Positions 25,986 to 37,720 of a stretch of 64,000 nt of DNA are shown here, piece by piece (positions within the stretch are counted from its first letter, which is position 1; every line of letters begins with the position of its first letter). Source of the DNA: Luzula sylvatica (Eukaryota; Streptophyta; Magnoliopsida; Poales; Juncaceae). The position numbers were made by a program, and so were the translations under genes. Under the pieces are notes generated by a model that was given only the letters and a program-made list of their open reading frames with translations, had not been told where the DNA came from and searched no databases. Location: NCBI GenBank assembly GCA_946800325.1, contig OX326959.1, positions 39,918,908 to 39,982,907 on the forward strand, in the 5' to 3' direction.

Positions 25986-26181
25986 TTCTAAAAAATATAA
26001 AGATTAGAAAGAAAACATTGAAAATGGTTGAGTATTCGAACTATAATTTCGAGAATTGGAGCATGAAATAACATGTACCTCTTTATGGAAGAGTAGTATC
26101 CAGAGCATTGCGGGCCTGTCAAGGAGATTATAAGCAGCAACGATTTCATATAAATAAAGAGACAAAAAAAATATTTCGTCG

Positions 26182-26650
26182 AACTCGCTATCATCAATCA
26201 AAATCTGAAACCTAATGATCGTAAGAATCAAAAAAATGTGAAAAATTAAGAAAAAAAACCCTTACAAATTCTTCAATAATTCCATATTCTTACAAAAAAC
26301 ATTTCATCGAACACTTTTTGAGCATGAGAAAGGACATGTAATTGAAATTCAAAATAAAAAAGATTTGAAACTCGCTATCTTCAATCAAAATCTGAAACCT
26401 AAAAACCAAAAGAGTCAATAAAATTGTGAAAAATTAAGAAGAAGCCCTTACAAATTCTTCAATAATTTCATACTCTTACAGAAAAACATTTCATCGAACA
26501 ATTTTTGAGCATTGGAAAGAAGGAATTGTAATTAAAATTCAAAATAAAGAGACTTCAAACTCACTATGTTCAATAAAAATGTGAAAACTAAAAATCGGAA
26601 GAGTCCAAAAAATTGAGAAAAATTAAGGAAAAAAATCCTTACAAATTCAT
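26182..26650. repeat. Tandem repeat, period about 187-189 bp, 2.5 copies
   Basis: Copies start at 26182, 26369 and 26558, each with AACTC(G/A)CTAT followed by CAATCAAAATCTGAAAACC, then AAATTAAG, CCTTACAAATTCTTCA and CATTTCATCGAACA. It lies between the phosphatase fragment and a promoter-like stretch, so it may be a duplicated intron. Confidence 0.85.
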
Positions 26651-26654
26651 CAGT

Positions 26655-27960
26655 AACTGAAAACCACAAAATCAAACAAAATCCACAAAATAAGCCAACG
26701 AACTAATCAAAACGAAGTCAAATGAATAAAATCTGCTGAAACGAAAGAGAAAGAGACATAACAGAGAAAAAATCGAGCGAAATAGAGAAAAAAATCGAGC
26801 AAAACACCCCAATAACAACATCAGAGTATTTAGCACTCATGTACCTGTAGAGAAAAGTCAATTCATGGTGAGGATGCCAATGTATTAGGCGGCTCTGGTG
26901 AGATTTTTACCGAATTCGGGTGGACCGGTATAGATGTTTGCAACCTCGTCACGTAGATCCAGTGCTAGATTATTGTGAATTCTCAGTCCGACGCTTGATT
27001 TCAAAAAAATTCTCAACTCGCTGGGCAAAAAAGAAGGAAAGAACAGAGAGAGCGGCACTGGAAGCTTTTATGTTCGTAAACAGATGGGCGAGATGGATGT
27101 AAAAGACGTAAAAGAGAAGAGATGCAGAATAGAGAGATGTGACCATTTAATTAATTAGAGTTCAGCGTGCATTTGAAATCCGAAATGAATATGGTTGGAT
27201 AAAAAATATGAATTTATTAGAGTTAAAAATCTGACGTGGCAGAAAGATATTTGAGAAAAATGTTTGTAAAATATTATAGTAGAATTAATTTTTGACTTGT
27301 TAAGTAAATGAAAAAGATTTGATGATAAAAAAAAATCCCTAAATGGTGGGCATGAAATTTCTAATTGATGTTGCTGGTATATGATTAATTTTCAAGTTTT
27401 GGACTATTACACAAATTTTACCAATTTTATCATAAGTATAAACAATTTAAATGTATTTAGTTGTTTTTTATGTACGGGGGAGTATAGACATGGTTGAGCA
27501 ATCGTATGATCACATGAATCAAAATATAATATAAATGTATAAATATCTGTTTATTTAGAATCTTTATAATTTATGATTGGATCATCATATCATTACACGC
27601 AGTTATCTTACTTGATGGATTCAACAATCCATTCAAGTTTGAATTTTAGTTGATTCATCTATGTTCAGGATAATAATTTGTATTTCTAAATTTCTAATTT
27701 CTAAATTATCTCAATCATGCAAATTGACGGCTTAAAATAACAAATCATGCAACATGCCATTTACATGTAATAATAGTTAAATGGATATTATGATACAACT
27801 TAACATAACGTAGCATCTTCAAAAAAGATATTGGCAGTCAGAGAGTATATTATATTACTTCATAGAAACATTATTAAAAAAAAAATGTACCATAATAAAA
27901 CTTTTTTTATTATAAATATATATATTATTAAATTTTAAAAATTGTTTATAAAATAATCAT
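26655..27960. other. Possible captured 5' gene piece (minus) and AT-rich flank
   Basis: On the minus strand about 26970-26890 reads LRDEVANIYTGPPEFGKN and then a stop, a coding-like stretch I do not recognise. From about 27130 onward the sequence is AT-rich. The Helitron 5' end expected near here was not pinned down. Confidence 0.35.
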
Positions 27961-28050
27961 GTTTCTTTATAATTCGATTCTGATCAATCTAATCATATTT
28001 AATAGTTTTTCAAGGGTCCCTGTAGAAACGTTCGTGGGAAAACAAGAACC

Positions 28051-28716
28051 CATGGGCCCGACCCCCCCCCCCCCCCCCACCCCCCCCCGGCCAGGCCCCC
28101 CATGGGCCCGACCCCCCCCCCCCCCCCCCCCCCGGCCAGGCCCCCCATGGGCCCGACCCCCTCCCCCGGCCAGGCCCCCCATGGGCCCGACCCCCTCCCC
28201 CGGCCAGGCCCCCCATGGGCCCGACCCCCTCCCCCGGCCAGGCCCCCCATGGGCCCGACCCCCCCCCCCCCCCGGATCAGGCCCCCCATGGGCCGACCCC
28301 CCCGGATCAGGCCCCCCATGGGCCCGACCCACCCCCGGGCCGGGCCCATGGGGGCCCGACCCCCCCCCCCCCCCCCCCCCCCCCCGGGCAGGCCCCTCAT
28401 GGGCCCGACCCCCCCCCCCCCCGGGCCAGGCCACCCATGGGCCCGACCCCCCCCCCCCCCCCCCGGGCCAGGCCCCCCATGGGCCCGACCCCCCGTGTGG
28501 GCCCGACCTCCCCCCCGGGCCGGGCCCCGTGTGGGTCCGACCCCCCTGCCGGGCCGGGCCCAGTGTGGGCTCGCCCCCTCCCCCGGTCAGGGCCCCCTGT
28601 TGGCCCGAACCCCTCCCCCGGGCCGGGCCCCGCATGGGCCTGATCGCCACCTCCGGGCCGGGCCCCGCATGGGTCCGATCCGCTCCTCCAGGCCAGTCCC
28701 CGCATGGGCCCGATCC
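28051..28716. repeat. GC-rich minisatellite with CATGGGCCCGA cores and long C-runs
   Basis: About 20 units of CATGGGCCCGACCCC(C)n(C)GGCCAGGCCCC, about 30-45 bp each, vary mainly in the length of the C-run (up to about 24). Units become more diverged to the right (CCGGGCCGGGCCCCGCATGG). Open frames exist on both strands only because stops are rare in such sequence. Confidence 0.95.
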
Positions 28717-28975
28717 ACACACACACACACACAAATACAACACACACCAACAGAGACCCCACACACACACACCACACAAATACAATACACACCATCAGAG
28801 ACCACACACACACACACACCACACACACACGCATATAGTACACACCAACAGAGACCCCACACATATACACTACATACATAAACACCAAAATAAATACACA
28901 TACACAGATAGACCACACAAACACACACATACAAAGATGCACATATACAAAGACACAAACAGAGATGTCGCAACA
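28717..28975. repeat. CA-rich microsatellite with 30-45 bp substructure
   Basis: CACACA runs alternate with AAATACAACACACACCA and ACAGAGACC(C)C, so it is a compound repeat. It directly abuts the GC-rich minisatellite. Confidence 0.9.
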
Positions 28976-28979
28976 TACA

Positions 28980-29850
28980 CACCAGTTGGTTCTTTCTCAC
29001 ACTTCGAAATTTCTTGTCTTGAGTGTCGCTGTTTTGTGTCTTGGTAAATCGATTTGACCATCGAATTTTTCCATTTCTGCAAACTGAGTGAAAATAAGTT
29101 AGATTAAATACTTGCAAAATAAATTAGTTAATTTCAAATTTAATACCTGGTTGGTCAGCTTTCATCTCCAACGCCAAAAAAATCGCATGAAGTCATGATG
29201 GGAAATCTGAGAACTTGAGTTCAAGCCTGAAAAGCACAAGCAACAATTTCTTAAATCTTGATTTCAAGCCTGAAAGCACAAAAAAATAATTTTTAGGACT
29301 GCAAAATCAATTAAACGTGTCCCTAAATTATTGTTCGCAAAACCTTTCAAACTACAAAATTAATGCTCGCAAGAACTACTTTTGCATATGGCTTAGATAG
29401 ATATACCAGAACATTTAACAAGAAAACAAAAATCAAAGAAACAAGAATAAAAACGACCAAAGAGAAAGAATTACTGGCTTGATTCGTCAATAAACAAAAC
29501 CATGAACCAAGATTAAAGAGAACAAAAATAAAATGTGGACGAGATTCACTTACATCCTCGTGTGCGCCCATCAAACAGCCATGAAAATTGTAGTTTCGAG
29601 CAGTCTGAGTCCAGAAGAAAAGAAGAAAGTTCTTCTCGAGTGCCAAAACAGGGGACAAGAAGCACAATCGACGAAAAAGAGAGGAATAAGAAGTTCGTTG
29701 TTCCATGGTTTCTCCATTGCTGTGTGAGAGAGAATAGACAAAAGGACAATGGAAAGAAGAGACAAAAAAGAAGGAATATTTGGGACCACAGAGAAGAAGA
29801 GAGAGGTGAGGCCTGAGGGCTTATTTATGGATCACATATAGAGGCGTGTT
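28980..29850 (-). other. Possible remnant 5' gene region (minus), unrecognised
   Basis: On the minus strand CATAAATAAG (about 29831-29822) could be a TATA box. Below it lies a CT-rich leader, an ATG at 29706, and a frame ending at a good GTAAGT donor near 29548. Later, TTTTCAG and TTGCAG acceptors (near 29230 and 29079) precede short frames. The second begins MEKFDGQIDLP, which recalls the start of Copia gag proteins but stops soon after. Product unknown. Confidence 0.3.
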
Positions 29851-30714
29851 AGAATAGTTAACAACTTCTCCAGACTCGGTGTATAGGTTTGATAATTACA
29901 CCGTTTGATAATGGTAATTTCTTTGTAGACATTAAACCGTGGACCGAGTGTATTCTGTTTAATATGATAAAATATTAACGTTAGATTTAGATTTGGATTA
30001 GAATTAGAATTTGTTACCGTTAAGAATGAGATTCGAATTAGATTATGTTATGTTCTATTAGATCAAGGGTTGTTTTGCATATTTTTAGTAATGTAGTGAT
30101 TGTATGTAATATTAAAGTAATTGAGGGGCTAATTTGCAATTAAACAACATTAAGGGGACTTGTATGCAATACATACGTAGTAGTTGTTGTTCAAAAATTG
30201 TAATTTCAATCTGCTTCAAATTGTGTGTTAAAACATTTTCGGAACATGGCTGGAACAAGGCTGGTGTGTGTGTGTGACTGGAAAGGAACTAATCTATTTG
30301 TATAAATTGGATCTAATATGGTGCTGGGTTTGTATAAATTAATACAATTATATTAAAAAATACCTATTAAAAAATAATTAAATTAAAAAGTAAAACTGAT
30401 TCTTAAAAGTGCATAATAACAAATGAAATACATCATTTGAATGGAATGATATATATATATCGAATGCATCCTTTTAAATATCAATACAAGTATAACTTTT
30501 AAATGTTTATTCTAATTCTAATTCCAATTCAAATTTATGTATCATATATGGAATGATAATATTAATCACTGGACCGATATATCTTCCTTTAATATATATT
30601 TATTTTCTCAAGACAAATATAAATTTGTCGTCTACCATAATTGATTGAAAAAATCGAAACTCTTTTTTAATTGCTCCGTTCAATCCAGCCTATGTAGACT
30701 CCATGAAATTGAGC
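29851..30714. other. AT-rich spacer
   Basis: No gene recognised up to the SINE. Confidence 0.5.
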
Positions 30715-30730
30715 TTTCATTTAAAGTTTT

Positions 30731-30903
30731 TTTTTTTTTTTTTGATATATATCGCCCGTAGGCCCCCTACCCTACCCCTATCCCCTACATTATTCTACCC
30801 TACTAAGACTACCTAGTTTTTTTCCTTTGTCCCCGACCGGGTTCGAACCCCAGTCTTATGTGTAGCAGCCCAGATACCATCCACTACGCTAATGCGCTGG
30901 TGG
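30731..30903 (-). mobile_element. tRNA-derived SINE with 16-bp target duplication
   Basis: On the minus strand the element starts CCACCAGCGCATTAGCGTAG (5' end 30903). It contains a Pol III box A (TAGCGTAGTGGATGG) and box B (GGGTTCGAACCC), then a body ending in a poly(A) tail (T-run on plus at 30731-30743). The flanks TTTCATTTAAAGTTTT at 30715-30730 and 30904-30919 are identical 16-bp duplications, as left by LINE-driven insertion. It needs a partner LINE to move. Confidence 0.93.
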
Positions 30904-30919
30904 TTTCATTTAAAGTTTT

Positions 30920-33900
30920 GAGGCTCCGATTCATATTGTCAAATCCACAATATAATTCTTAATATATATAATTATAAATTTCTGGAGTCCGTAAAGATTT
31001 TCGTAGTTATGATTTTTATTTTTAAAAAGTATTGTGAAATATATTCTTACTTTTGTGGATAAAATATAAATAAATCCCAAAACATATAAATTGAAGAAAT
31101 AAATAATCAATATCAACAATATAAATTAATTGATTATATTGATAAAATAAATATAAAAAATATATTGTATGTTTATATATATATTTATATAATGAGATAA
31201 TATAATATAATTATTGGTCAATGTAAATTATATGTTCATAATAACATAATATATCTACTAGTTATTAATATTTTGTCAATAAAATATTTTCTTTAATTTG
31301 CTGTACATTAATAAAAACGTAAAATTAATTCATAAAGTGTTTAAATGACTACAATGCACTTTTGGCATACATTTGAGAATATGAGTGAACCCATCATCTT
31401 AATTTAAACGGTCAGTCAAATTTTTGGAAAGTTTGAAGTGACTTGATGTATTTAAGTTTGCAAAGGCAAATTTGATAGGTTTTAATATTGAGAAGGATAA
31501 ATATATCAAAAATTACTCGAGTATTTACCCTTCTAATTATGATAAATGTCATATTTATCCCTTTCCAAGAACTAAAAATATCGGACCTCTCAAAAAATTT
31601 CGATTTCATAATAATCAACTATATTGTACTGTAGGTAATTAAATCATGATGAACTTGATAAACTTTGAAAGCCTAGTGAGAGTAAATACGATATTTTGGA
31701 TTTTTAAAGCATAAATGTGGTATTTTTATGAAGCATTTCTGCATATAACCTTATTTAGAATCAAAATTTAAAAAATAACCTCCTTTCTAAAAATATTTTG
31801 AAAATAATTTTTTTTTGATAATATTCCAAAAATAACCCAAACCGGAATTTTAATCCCGCCCATGCAAATATCATTTTTAAATTTTTTTTTTAATGTGATA
31901 TATTTCCCCAAATTTTACCATAATATTTTTTATGAACTAACTAATACACTTAATTAAAATAATAACTAGTACATGTTAGCTGTTAACTTAATACATAATT
32001 AACATTTATTCGAATTTAAAAATTTGAATAAATTTTTAATTAATATTTAATTATATCTTTTAATTAGTACGTTAATTAAATGTAATTGTTCTATAATAAA
32101 GAATTAGACGGGTACATTTTGGGGAGTGATTTTTTTTAAAAGTTACTGACAAACTTTTGAAAAAAAAAATATCAAAATTTATTACACTCCAAAATGTACC
32201 TGCCGAATTCTCCATTATTGAACAACTTGGGGTCCAAAAACAACTAAAATTTAATGCTTTCTTACATATTTTGAAATACATATTTTTCTAAATACCGAAT
32301 TCTTCATCATTCTTGGATGCAGTTTTTGATGATTAAAACATTTTATATTAGAAAACGCACCACGGCGCTCTTGTTGGACTGCACGCTTTTGTGACCATTT
32401 TTTTATTGTTTTTCGTCACTATATTTTGCAGTTTTTATTTGCTCGAAATTGTCCATTTTCTAGCCATTCTCTGGTCAAATTATGACCGTATTCTCGCTAA
32501 TTTCTTACGACTCAAACTGCTCAATCGTTGCCGGTGAATTAGTGGATTGAGACACCAATTTTTGTCCGGATTTTGGATTAATCCCTCAATTTTCGACTGT
32601 TACATTCTTTTTCGGATTTTTTCGACTCGATTGCTCCCAATTCCTCTTCAATTCCTAATTCAATTCTTCCCAATCATGCAGGGTAAAAGAATTCATGTGT
32701 CGAGGGCCTAGATTATTCAAATTTAATCGATGAATTCGCTTCTAAAAGTACAAAAATTAATGTTTGAGTGATAATTGTTAATTATGTAATACTTTCGACT
32801 ATATGTTGTATTATTTTCGTAATTGTGAAAATTCTGTGATTATTATATTAATATTTAATTAGTTTCGTAATATTTTTGGCAAAGGACATCAAAAACGCCG
32901 GACCGGTCCTGGTCCTAGGAAGTCTTAATAATTTATTTTTTATGATATTTTGTAACGAAAACTTTTATAACACAGGTCAACAATACTTCCACTTAGACCG
33001 GGAAAAAAAAAACCTAGATTTCTATTTACATCAAATAATCAAACATTTTAAAATCTAGCTGATTTGGACTGAATACTTATTGTTTATAAACCCTTCATTA
33101 TTTTGTTTCTACCCATACATATAGCAATTGCAATTGCATTATACAATTCATTATTGTTTCATATTATGCATTTCTCTCAACTGATTATCATTTCTCTCAA
33201 CAATTGCATTATACAATTCATTCATTATTGTCTAATGCTCTCAATTGATGATTTTCTCCAATATGCCATGATCCTTCGAGATTTAATATCGAACATTTAA
33301 CAAGATTTACTATCACACATTAAACAGAATGGTGTAGCAGGTTTTTTTATAATTTGTATATTGATTTGTATAGTAATAGTAATCATGTAAAATCTTTACA
33401 TAGCTGGTTGATCATGCAAATAGTTATGCACACCATAGTACATTCACACATTTATCACAAGTACTGGTTAACTGGTATGATGAACCCAGCAAATAATATG
33501 ATTTAGTAGGATAAAATTATCCTTTCCAAAACTTGATTCAAAGATATTAATGAACCAGAGTTTGTGTTTAAAAAATTCAAATGATTGCAAGAACAATATA
33601 TATTAGTATTACTAGGATGTATTGTTGTTGTTTTATAAATAAGCCTACTCCATTAAAAAAGTAATTAGAGTAGGTCATGGTTGAATTCTTGTTTTGTTTT
33701 ATATTCCTAAGAAAGTTATTTGTATATTTTGCCAGTATTTTGGTCTCCCAATAATTGCCAGTATTTTGCCAGTATTTCAAAATATTGTTCGTCAAAATAA
33801 TCTAGGACACATATGACATATGTCACAGTGAGGGGAAAAGGAAAAGGAAAAGGTTTCCATGCGAGTCTCGTATTTAAATGTATCTTTCTGAAATTCTTTC

Positions 33901-34500
33901 TGAAATTCATATATGATTTGGGGATTGAAGGCTCACAGCACGAACAATTTTACTATATTTAAATTGATAATATTATTTACATTTAGAAAATATTTATTAG
34001 TAACGTGTCACTTTTGTAATAATTTTAAAATATGCCTACTAATTATTATTACTTGTATTAAAGTTTAATGAAACTGATATTACTTTACAAATGTAAATTA
34101 TAAAAAAACCAAATGGGCCTAACTTACAATCAAACCAAGCCCAACATAACAAAATTACAACCAATGATTATGTACATGTAAATAACGGCAACCATTCGAA
34201 TATGGATACTCGCTATTTTTGGTCGACTAAATATAACTTTAATTAAATTATATTGGTAAAAATGAAACTGAAATTATCTAATTGTTGTGTTTTCAACTTC
34301 ACTTCTTCTGGCAGAGAGAACCAATCACCACTTTCAATTCTAATATTTATAGGGACCTAATGGATCAAATGAATAAATATAATGAATTGAAATTAGAATG
34401 AAAATAAAAATGAAGAATATTATTATATTTTAGCCCTAATTGAGACAGAAATTCGATTCAACATAGTGATTTCATAAATAAACTAATTTGATATTTTTTT
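30920..34500. other. Long AT-rich intergenic region
   Basis: No gene recognised over about 3.6 kb. A region at 31740-32300 carries AT-rich sequence with TTAATTA-type repeats resembling 62840-63310. Short duplicated phrases occur near 33120-33240 (CAATTGCATTATACAATTCATT twice). Confidence 0.5.
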
Positions 34501-34503
34501 TTA

Positions 34504-34836
34504 AATATACCACTGCACTGGTATTTGATCTGGATCATTTTGATGTTCCATAACCCAACTTACAGCATCATCGAGGCTAATCCTATCTGAAATAAAAAAT
34601 GAAAACATTAATTTAATTAGAAATCAAATTATAATTAAATAATCAAGTCAATTTCACAAAAAAAATTAAATTTACTGAACGGTCATACAAATTTCCCAAA
34701 ATAACCGGTAAAATTATCACTTTCGAAATCATATGTATTACAAAAATAAAAAGCCAACCAGAGTAACGAAGAGTTCAGGTTGCCGTTTTGTTGGAAATCT
34801 CATTGTTTCGAGTTCTCCGAGCAATCTCTCTGAAAA
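34504..34836 (-). pseudogene. Fragment of a UBA-domain protein gene
   Basis: Two exon-like pieces on the minus strand read SERLLGELETMRFPTKRQPE (about 34836-34755) and, after an AT-rich spacer, DRISLDDAVSWVMEHQNDPD followed by QIP (about 34588-34504). Together they follow the ubiquitin-associated pattern L..LE.MGFP..RA...SG..S.E.A..WV.EHENDPDID of plant UBA/PUB-type proteins. The Met-Gly-Phe motif is MRF here and the middle is lost. It could be the end of a gene whose upstream part lies beyond the LTR element. Only a fragment is seen. Confidence 0.5.
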
Positions 34837-35036
34837 GGAATATTCCAAAATATATTTTAATATTGCGACTCAGAAATATTAAAAGTCGAAATTGGTAGAC
34901 CTTAAAAATACAGTAAGACCCCATCTCTTATCCCCTCACTTTTCTTCATCGATGCGAAATCAATATTCATAATTTTAATCTTCAATGATTTACAGAAAAT
35001 ACATCATCTTCTTCATTTATTTTCTCAATATCTTCT

Positions 35037-35300
35037 TGTTAGAAGAGTTAAATGGAGGTCTCCATTACGTAGTGAAATGGAGACGATTAGCTAGTTAATG
35101 TGTTAGTGGGTTAAAAATGAGTGGCTAGGATTAGTCAAAGTAATTATGTGGTTAGTTAGTTAGTTCAGAAATTTGATCTATAAATATTTGTGTAATTGTA
35201 AAGTTATTCTCAAGCAAGTTTAATCAAACGATTTTATATCTTGTCTTCAATTTCTCTATCTTCTTAATATATTCTTAATCCATCTTTATCAAGTTTAACA
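35037..35300 (+). repeat. 5' LTR of the non-autonomous element
   Basis: Begins TG and ends CA within TGTTAG...TTTAACA. A TATA box TATAAATA at 35179-35186 is the likely start signal of the element transcript. Confidence 0.95.
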
Positions 35301-36921
35301 TGGTATCAAGAGCATAAAAACTCAAGCGAGTAAATTGATCTAAATTTTTTTTTTCAATTTCCAGATTCGATATATATTTTTTTTTCACAAGGCAAAACTG
35401 CCTCAAATCAATCAAAATCACCATTTTTCTCTCTTCCTCTTAGCTACAGTAAAACAAATAACACTAAAATACTGTCTATTTCTTTACTACAGTGAAAAAA
35501 AAAAAAAATACCCCTCTTTCCTTTATCCCGTTCTATTCTCTTTCTCTATTTTCTTCCCAGCAAGCAAAGAAGAAAAGTAAATCTTGATGAATCCAAGCTC
35601 TTAAGTCGCCTGAATCGTCGAGGTGTCGTCTCTTGATGAAAAATCTCTCTCTCTCTCTCCGTGATTTTTGTACAATTCTCTTAAATTAGGTTCAAATAGT
35701 TCTTTTGATACCCAAATTGCTCACAGTTGAAGAAAAATCGAGCTCAAAAGGCAGCTGCCAGAAGGTTATGTCTTGGTACTCCCAAACCTCAAGTACCCGC
35801 ACTGGTACAGTGTTTGACCCTCTCCAGCATGAAATTGTGGCTCTTGCATCACCCTGAGCAATCAACCTACTGGATACCAATCAACCTGAGCAAGAAATCA
35901 AGAACGAAACTCCTGCTCAAATCGAAAATCCCCAAATCTAATCGAGCTAGCAGAAATGGAAAACAACCAGCGAAAACAAAGAAAAGAAACGTGATACTGG
36001 TACCAATTAACCGGTACCAAGCTCTCTTCAATTTCGGTACTAATCTGAATGCAAAAACCGGTACTCGACTGTGAGCTCTCTATGCGATGACTATTTCCTG
36101 CTTGGAACCGGTACCGATCCGGTACAAATTTTACATTCTCTCAATAAGTGGTACCAAAACGGTACCAAATTGGTTTTTCATTCTGCACAAAGCGGTATCA
36201 CTCCTAGCACATGAATTACATTTACAGGAAGCTATGAAGCAGATACCGGCCATGCCACATGGTACTGACCTCTTCAAGCCGATACCCAATTTCGACCTTG
36301 GTACCAAAACTGGTACGCTCGAGATATCACCGAAACCGATATTGAATCTGCCTCACAGGTATCGGTCTCTATTTCTTCTTCACAAATCTCTCCTTCTTTA
36401 AAATCCATTAACCCGTTAACAAATTACAATTCTTACATCCATACCCCTGAAAATTCTAAAATTACATTCTCTAAACAAACTATCCCTAATTCTCCTCTTA
36501 GTACATTTTTAAAACTACTACTTCTTCTATTCCAAAAACAAATTCTTCTTGCTTATATCCTGTCAATATCCAGGAACTTTGTGGCATTAACATTCTTCCA
36601 CAATCAAAATTACATATATAACCCTGTTTTCTCTTAAATTCTCAAATTTTCCAATTTTACAAAAAGAACCCTCTCTCAAAACTTCTCCTAAACTCATAAC
36701 TTCTCATCTCTTATCTAATTTCTTCTTCAAAACAAACAATCAAAATTCTCTTCTATTTTTTCTTTTATATTTTTCTACAAAAAAAAAAAAAAAAAAAATC
36801 TCTTTCTATCGAGAATTTTCAAGAATCTAGTGAACCGGTACCAAACCGGTACGAGTATTTTCGCAATTGTATTGGATCCAAGCTTACCGTCGACAAGTCG
36901 CCGGTTGCGCTTGAAGGGGGC

Positions 36922-37185
36922 TGTTAGAAGAGTTAAATGGAGGTCTCCATTACGTAGTGAAATGGAGACGATTAGCTAGTTAATGTGTTAGTGGGTTAAA
37001 AATGAGTGGCTAGGATTAGTCAAAGTAATTATGTGATTAGTTAGTTAGTTCAGAAATTTGATCTATAAATATTTGTGTAATTGTAAAGTTATTCTCAAGC
37101 AAGTTTAATCAAACGATTTTATATCTTGTCTTCAATTTCTCTATCTTCTTAATATATTCTTAATCCATCTTTATCAAGTTTAACA
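36922..37185 (+). repeat. 3' LTR of the non-autonomous element
   Basis: The same length as the 5' LTR (264 bp) and identical except for one base near position 120 of the LTR. Confidence 0.95.
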
Positions 37186-37190
37186 CTTCT

Positions 37191-37720
37191 TCTTCTTCTT
37201 CTTCTTCCCAAAAGCTTTAAAAGTAAAAAATGGCGGACAGATACGAAATCAAAATTACCATCGCGAAGAACTTAGAACCTGAATTGAAAAGAGGATTTGA
37301 AACCCTACGCCGGCGTCTGGATAAGACTACGGTCCCAAAATCTTGACGAGAGTTGACGAGATTCGACATGGGTAATGATGAAAATCCTTTTTGGAACATA
37401 AATGATTGGTAAACCACGAAATTGCATCTCGATTCTGGAGTAGGTAAAAATTGGAGGAAAGGCTATTAAGAGAGAGAGGTCGCCACGAAATTGCGTCACC
37501 GAAGGATTACGAGAGAGCCGTATGTACACGAACACGATGCGTTCATTGAAGAGATGGAGATGGAAGTGGGGAAGGCTATTAAACATATGGGATGAAAGAG
37601 AGAGCCGTATGTAGGAGGAGGAGGAGGACGTGCGTTCATTAAACATATGGGAGGGAAGTGGAGGCGATATTGATTGGAAGCGCCGATTCGTGAATCGCCA
37701 AATAAAAAATATGACGTGGC
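37191..37720 (-). other. Promoter/leader-like region with internal duplication
   Basis: On the minus strand this reads as a CT-rich leader with several ATGs. Two partial copies of CATATG..GAGAGAGCCGTATGTA and GTGCGTTCATT.AA (about 37506-37560 and 37595-37655) show internal duplication. It may be the 5' part of the UBA-domain gene copy cut by the LTR element, but no protein match supports this. Confidence 0.3.

Larger units (their letters stand above)
35037..37185 (+). mobile_element. Complete non-autonomous LTR retrotransposon (TRIM/SMART-like)
   Basis: Two 264-bp LTRs (TGTTAGAAGAG...GTTTAACA) flank a 1.6-kb interior. The target duplication is CTTCT on both sides (35032-35036 and 37186-37190). 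Directly after the 5' LTR is TGGTATCAAGAGC (35301-35313), a primer-binding site for initiator Met-tRNA. A purine tract GAAGGGGGC (36913-36921) precedes the 3' LTR. The interior is rich in GGTACC palindromes and has only short open frames (35727-36074, 36087-36401) without gag or pol motifs, so replication proteins must come from elsewhere. I count one mismatch between the LTRs (G at about 35156, A at the matching 3' site), which indicates recent insertion. Confidence 0.95.

Noticed and set aside
27230..27300. Helitron 5' end for the element ending at 23494
   Set aside because: A TCTACTATAATATT-like start on the minus strand is tempting, but the base before TC is not the expected A and no second copy was available for comparison.
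27959..29047. 362-residue Pro/Gly-rich open frame and overlapping long frames on the other strand
   Set aside because: It is the GC-rich minisatellite and CA array read through. Several frames are open on both strands because stops are rare; there is no non-repeat domain.
29000..29110. Copia gag start (MEKFDGQIDLP)
   Set aside because: The similarity covers about ten residues, the frame ends soon after, and no LTR pair or pol motifs were found nearby.
35727..36401. Two open frames in the LTR element as possible gag
   Set aside because: No zinc knuckle, capsid-like or protease motif; composition follows the GGTACC-rich interior.
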